NCBI GenBank assembly: GCA_949987705.1
Contig: OX465281.1
Location: forward strand, 81,372,543 to 81,436,542
Length of the DNA: 64,000 bases
From: Thereva unica
Taxonomy: Eukaryota > Arthropoda > Insecta > Diptera > Therevidae
Reading direction: 5' to 3'
Under the pieces are notes generated by a model. The model saw nothing but the letters and a program-made list of their open reading frames with translations. It was not told where the DNA came from and did no database searches. The position numbers and the translations under genes are program-made. Below are positions 58,797 through 64,000 of this stretch, one piece after another; position 1 is the first letter of the stretch, and each line of letters starts with the position of its first letter.

Positions 58797-59269
58797 TGCT
58801 GAACACATATTGCATAACCACAATTGGGTCGACAACTACGGAGATGACCACTGTTGGGGTTCTAGCGGCGAAAGTAGTCGTAGGAGCACATTGTAAAATA
58901 ATGCGCCATATATGTATGTATGTACACATGTATTTATAAGCCGCTATATAAACTGCTCAAAATAATGTACTATCGTTTCATGTCGAAAAACAAAAATCAC
59001 AAAGTAGGAATTTATCTGACTTAGAATGGTCGTGCTTGTCGCCGTGGGCGGGGTTCAATTTTGGGCAACTTTATAAAAATCGTGTGTATTATATATGTGT
59101 TTGACAGTAGCTGCGACGATAGTTTCGCCCCATGAGATTTTTTTTCACAATTCCATTCCATGTCGCAGGATACAAGCCGCACCGATCGCACGCACGTTGG
59201 ATAACGACGGAAGTGTTCGGCACGTGAAATCATGTCGAAAGTTGATTGTAGCAGGGGGCTAGGAGACCT
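58797..59269. other. Spacer, no feature recognised
   Basis: Mixed composition; a minus frame at 59233-59021 has no known motif. Confidence 0.4.
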
Positions 59270-59657
59270 GGGGGGTTATCCTGGAATGCGATTCGAAAGT
59301 CATGAAATTCGGAAATAAGAAAATGGTATTGCCTAATGCCAATTCGAATCAAATTTGTCCGTTTGTCATCGGATTTCAATCTGTGAGTAAATCCATTGAC
59401 GGATGCGTTGAAATTATTTATTTGTTTTCAAAAATTCTAAAAACTTTTTAAACATTTTTCAAACAATTGTTCGCATCAAAATGCCAAATTAAGTTGATAA
59501 ACGAAGTTTGTTGGCTGAAAAAATCTTCTTTTCGCATTATTATTAGGCAATCATTTCAATACGATACGACCGCATTCAGAGATTCAAAAACTAAATCGCA
59601 TCGCAACTGGCTTCCGTTTGCTTTTCACTTTCGAATCGCATTCCAGGATAACCCCCC
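59270..59657. mobile_element. MITE 1, 31-bp perfect terminal inverted repeats
   Basis: GGGGGGTTATCCTGGAATGC begins at 59270 and its exact inverse ends at 59657; the match runs 31 bp. The element is 388 bp and non-coding. No clear target duplication. Confidence 0.75.
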
Positions 59658-59974
59658 TGGGCTTATACTCCCGAAGACGAAACGAAACGAAAACGAAACC
59701 GTTTTGTCAAAATGCTCGTCTAAACAAACGATAATATATTATTGTAATCGTCTTCGTTCAGACGTTAGTGATTGTTGTTTATCAGTGTTTTTAAGGTTAA
59801 CATGTAAGTTGGGATTGTTAATTATTTTGATGGTTTTAATTTATTTAGCATAATAGGTCAAAAATTACAAACGCAAGCCAGTACGAGATTATCGTCTTCA
59901 GGAATAGGAAATATATTTTCGTCTCGTTATTTCGTTTCGTTTCTTGATCGTCTCGTATTCGGGAGTATAGGCCC
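59658..59974. mobile_element. MITE 2, GGGCTTATACTCCCGAA ends
   Basis: The left end (from about 59659) tgggcttatactcccgaaga pairs with the right end ttcgggagtataggccc at about 59957-59974. Both subterminal parts contain CGAAACGAAACG or its inverse. It abuts MITE 1 directly. Confidence 0.7.
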
Positions 59975-60717
59975 TGTTTTTTGTCGCTTCGTGCTGCTTC
60001 AATGGAAACACTGAGTGTAGCATGCGTCAGTGCCGCATGCTGTATGTTGCCTAAAGATGCAGTTACATAGCAGCGTTGCGCTGTGTTGCGTAGCTTAGCT
60101 GAGGATGACTTTTCACAAACTAGTCACATAGCAGCTTAGCGTTGCGTTTACAGAAAAAGTTCCATTAAGTGCTGTAAAGTATCAATAAAATTAGCAGAGT
60201 GTGTTTCATAAAAAAGTGCAACTTTTTTGTATTGCCTATTGACACTTTTTTAAATTGCCAACTTAGGTTATAGGCGGGAAGCCGGTGACACTGAAAGTCC
60301 CGTCATCAGTTAGAACAAACGAGAACAGAACAATTAGACACACAAGAAAAGCTTGGTATGCATGGATTTAATAAGCCGGAAAGATCGGGCTTACATAACT
60401 ATTTGAAAGGTGTGATAGGGGTGAAATTTCTCCGTATCATGTAGCAAGTTGGTTTGTTTTCGTTGAAAATATCTTGGTATGCCGGCTCAAAAACTGCCGG
60501 AGGTATTCGTCATACCAGTTTTTATTGCAATCAGCTTTGTTCCCTTTTGGACAACCAATTGGTTGTCCGGATCACTGACATATAGGAATGGACTGCTGAT
60601 TGACAATGTTGAATGGCACCATTTTTCTCCAGAAATAGAAAACCTTTTTTTCTTCGAAATTAGGAGAAAATAAGTGATAAGATATCTGTTATAATTAATA
60701 GAAATAAATTTCCATCA
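59975..60717. other. Spacer with GCAGCGTTGCG-type words
   Basis: Near 60060-60150 cagttacatagcagcgttgcg and gtcacatagcagcttagcgttgcg are related direct repeats. No coding evidence; the family is not known. Confidence 0.4.
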
Positions 60718-61027
60718 GTCGCTTGCGAGCTCTTGAATTGAGCAGTGTTATCGATTCAGTGCGGGTTTTTTTGTCTCTACGCCAGTTTCATATTTTTCTA
60801 TTGTTCTTTGTTTTTTTTTCTTCTTTTGTTTGTGAAATTTAATCGTGTTCTTTCTGAACCGTTTTCACAGTTTTTTTCGGTTTGATTTTTCTTTTTTGGT
60901 TACTTTAAAGGATAAGTATTTTTGGAAGTTTTTTTGCAACCAGTACCTTTATTTATTTTAATATTTAATTATTCTTCATTTAATATAAGTGTTTTTTTTC
61001 CATAATTTTTGGGGCATAGCTTCCAAT
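60718..61027 (+). other. Probable 5' UTR of the terminal non-LTR element
   Basis: From AGTCGCTTGCGAGCTC onward the T-rich sequence leads to ORF1. The 5' end is a guess by composition; no target duplication can be checked because the 3' end is outside the window. Confidence 0.4.
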
Positions 61028-62418
61028 ATGGGGCCGGACCCCGGTGGGTCTAATCGTTATGCCATTTTGGCTGAAAATCATCTGCACATCCCTAAAAAAA
61101 GGTCGAAACGTGCGCTCACAACAACTTTTGCGTCTCCCTCCACCATTCTTGATTTCCCACCCTTACCTGTTCAACAGTACTCAAATCCAGCAAAGTTTAT
61201 AACGATTCAATCGAGTAAACCTGATAAAACTCTGAGGGATGAAAATGCTTTCATCCTTAAATTGGCTGTCGATGCCATCAGCAAACAATATTCCAAGTTC
61301 TCATGGTTACACGATGGATCTCTGCTCCTACTTTGTGACAATCAGCAGATTGCTGAGAAATTCATTTCAACGAAAATGCTACCTGGTCCTATACCAGTTA
61401 ATATAGCTTTTCACGAAAAATTGAATCAAACCAGAGGCACCATTTACTGTCGCTCCATAGCACATCTCTCACTCCTAAAGACTTAATAGATGGACTATCT
61501 AAATATAACGTAACTGACGTTAGAATCCATACAAGGAAGGATGGAGAAAAGGATACTCCTACCGGGCTCATTTTCCTCACTTTTGATCGCCTGACACTAC
61601 CTGAAAAAATTGAAATTCGATTCGAATTGGTCAAGGTCCGTGAATTCATCCCAAATCCTATGCGATGTCGCAAATGCCATCGCATTGGTCATACCGCTTT
61701 ACGATGTTCCGGTAATGAATTATGCGCCTCATGAGGTTACCCTCCCCACCAAGGCAACTGCACCAGGGCATTCTGCATTAACTGTGAAACAGACTCGCAC
61801 ACGTCTCAAGCAAACGACTGTCCAAAATATAAAGAAGCCAAAGAGGTTCTTAAAATCCAGACTAAACACAAGTGCTCCAGATATGAGGCTAGGAAGCGAT
61901 ATTTCGAGCAGCTAAAGCTCACTTCTACCGACCCCAACATCTCCTACTCGTCGAGTCTTTCAACTACTCCTCCTATAGCGTCTAAATTACCAAACCTTTC
62001 ATCTTCCTCTTCTCTTTCAACCGCTCCACTAGATTTACCGCACTCACCTTCTAAGTCTATTTCATCTTCACGAAGCATCACCCAACCTACCGTTGCGCAC
62101 TCTAACAATTTACCGAACCCACTTACACTCGCCGACAATTCACCTCCATTACCCAACAATTGCTCCTCCTTAATTACAACCAGCACCCAATCAAACACTA
62201 TTTTTGCTAATTTTGTCGAACCTACACTACCTGCATTAAATACATCTCAAAAAAGTCCAGACATTCAAATAATGGAAACTACTTCTTCACTTTCTGAATC
62301 GGATTCCGCGGCCTCCGCTGCACCAAAAGCGAAACCACGCCACAAAAAGAAACCACAAACCAAGGGGAAAATTAACTCCAAAGCCCCACTAAAAGATCTA
62401 CTTAAAACCGTCAGTTAA
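61028..62418 (+). pseudogene. Non-LTR ORF1 (Gag-like, zinc knuckles), frameshift and stop
   Basis: ATG 61028 opens MGPDPGGSNRYAILAE. An RRM-like fold may span LRDENAFILKLAVDAISKQY to LIFLTFDRLTLPEKIEIRFE, which would bind the element RNA. A frameshift lies near 61450. Zinc knuckles follow: CRKCHRIGHTALRC at about 61664-61705, a second beginning CAS in which a TGA replaces a residue at about 61732, and CINCETDSH. The tail is Ser/Pro/Thr-rich and ends with basic PRHKKKPQTKGK before TAA 62416. ORF2 starts 40 bases later. Confidence 0.82.
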
Positions 62419-62458
62419 GTTTTCTCGCACTTTCTTTTAACTTCAGTTGTTATTAAAT

Positions 62459-64000
62459 ATGATCTCAGTAAAAAATCTTATTTTTCTTCAATGGAATATT
62501 TGTGGCTTTTACAATAACCTTGCAAACCTATATATCTTAATAGAATCTTACAAACCACACATAGTCTTGCTACAGGAAACTAAGTTGTTACTTGGAGAAG
62601 GGCCGACCCGAGTTGGCCAGTATACTTGCTATCACCACAACAACATCTATCCAAATAGGAAGAGTGGCGTTTCCATACTTGTTCACAAATCTATTTCTCA
62701 CAGTCATCTAACCTTACGCTCAGATCTTGTGACGATCTCCGTTCTTATCCATTCGTGCCCCCCTACAGCCTTTGTCAATATCTATCTAGAAATAGATGAT
62801 AGAATCTACCTCACCGACCTCCAAAATCTATATGACCAATTGCCAAGATATTTTATTATTGGCGGTGATTTCAACGCCCACAGCCCTTGCTGGGGTAGCC
62901 TTTCCCACGACACTAGAGGTAAAGTAATCGAAGATTTTCTTTCTAATAATCGAGACCTAGTCCTCCTAAACAATGGCTCTGTTACCCATCTATCCACCCA
63001 CAATACCCTAACGTCCATTGATCTTACTTTCTGCTCTTCCAACATATCCCAGTATCTTAACTGGGAGACTCACTCCAGCCTCGAGGGCAGCGACCACTTT
63101 CCCATCGTTATCCGCTCGAATATTTCCCTTGCCAGTACAAAGCACGTTTCTTTCTTTCTCTTGAAAAAGGCCAAATGGAACCTTTTCTCAGCAACTGTTA
63201 CAGAACTATCGGCAGCCTGTCCATGCTCTGAGAATATCAACCAGGAAGCAGCCAAGCTTAGAAAAATTCTCCGTGGTGCTGCGTCTGTTTCCATCCCTGA
63301 TAGCCATCCCAAATCCACATCCCAACCTAACTGGATGACGCGCGAAATTCTCTCCTTGATAAAGACGAAAAACAAATCCTGACAACTTTGTCGTCGTCGT
63401 TTCTCCCAGTACAATTTCCTGAGATTTCGTAGGGATTCAGCCATCCTTAAAAGAACAATTAAAAAAGCAAAAGCAGACTCATGGATCTCCTTTGTGAAGT
63501 CCATAGATGTCCAGACTAATCTCAAAGAGGCCTGGGCAAAGGTTCGTGCTGTTTTCGTCGGTCCATCAGTCAGGCTCATATCGAACATCAGCAACTCAGG
63601 CGGTGTAAATCTTACCAACTCTCTCGACATTGCTGAGGAATTCGCCAGAGTTTGGACGAGTTACTCAGCAGACAGCAACTTCACCCCTGAGCATAAGCGA
63701 CGTAAGGAAAATATAGCTTATGATATGTAGCAATTTCCTGGGGACCCACACATTACGCTTAGTCATCCCATCACCTTCAGTGAATTTAAATATGCGTTAA
63801 ATTCCTTCAAGGGTACAACTCCCGGGCTCCCATTTCATTCCAAGTTCGTCTCCTCAACCTGTATAACCAAATCCTTGCAAAAAAATCTTTTCCTTGCGCC
63901 TGGAAACACGCCATTCTTGTACCTATTCCCAAAGAAGCTTCTACTTCTCTATGCGTCAATAACTTCCGACCCATATCCTTGATTTCTTGTTTTTCAAAAA
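62459..64000 (+). pseudogene. Non-LTR ORF2 (endonuclease, start of RT), runs off window
   Basis: ATG 62459 opens the frame. APE-type endonuclease: FLQWNICGFYNN, IVLLQETKL (catalytic Glu), GVSILVHKS, IIGGDFNAHSPCWGS (Asp/Asn), and SLEGSDHFPI (terminal His). Then a connector with WNLFSATVTELSAAC and QPNWMTREILSL. In-frame stops at 63380-63382 and 63728-63730 and a frameshift near 63810 interrupt it. The beginning of RT (PITFSEFKYALNSFKG, then VNNFRPISLISCFSK) reaches the window end. Jockey/I/LOA group; the clade is not determined. Confidence 0.85.

Overview
The window is a eukaryotic, almost certainly arthropod (most likely insect, perhaps dipteran) stretch of nested transposable elements. No host protein-coding gene could be supported. 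The organism call rests on the element mix (Ty3/gypsy elements with Lys and Ser tRNA primers, Jockey/I/LOA-type and RTE-like non-LTR elements, PIF/Harbinger, foldback elements and MITEs) and the AT-rich spacers; the species cannot be named from sequence alone.

Left half (1-38.7 kb): an old RTE-like non-LTR retrotransposon lies on the minus strand. Its endonuclease half is at 38.7-40.0 kb and its reverse transcriptase half at 0.9-1.79 kb. It was split by a small AT-rich element, which was in turn split by a 35.7 kb head-to-tail array of one Ty3/gypsy retrotransposon (1868-37539, minus strand). The array has five 2.1 kb LTRs alternating with four internal regions, and the whole of it is bracketed by one 4-bp target duplication (AGCA). 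Each unit has a tRNA-Lys primer binding site, a structured leader, gag, a G-GGA-AAC slippery site, and pol (protease, RT, RNase H, integrase) without env. Each unit also has a tRNA-Lys-derived sequence ending in CCA just before the 3' LTR. Every pol copy is broken. The first LTR also carries a 5'-truncated non-LTR insertion with a (TAAA)n tail.

Middle (40.2-46.7 kb): a second, plus-strand endonuclease fragment is split by a 6 kb TIR element with a TA duplication. That element contains an inverted-repeat block, an exact 423-bp tandem duplication, and a truncated LOA/R1-type RT-RNase H element. The RT-RNase H reading frame is itself split by a 970-bp Harbinger element with a TAA duplication. 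A (TA)n tract and a tRNA-derived remnant follow.

Right (46.9-64 kb): degenerate non-LTR endonuclease; copies of a TIR element ending GGGGCCAGTTCACG; inside one of them a young Mag-like Ty3/gypsy element (49995-56432, TSD CAAAC), whose gag is split by a 1.5 kb foldback element with ~345-bp inverted arms and a 9-bp duplication; a second (TAAA)n-tailed non-LTR copy; two abutting MITEs; and a non-LTR element with ORF1 and the start of ORF2 that runs off the window. The nesting gives a relative insertion order at several loci.
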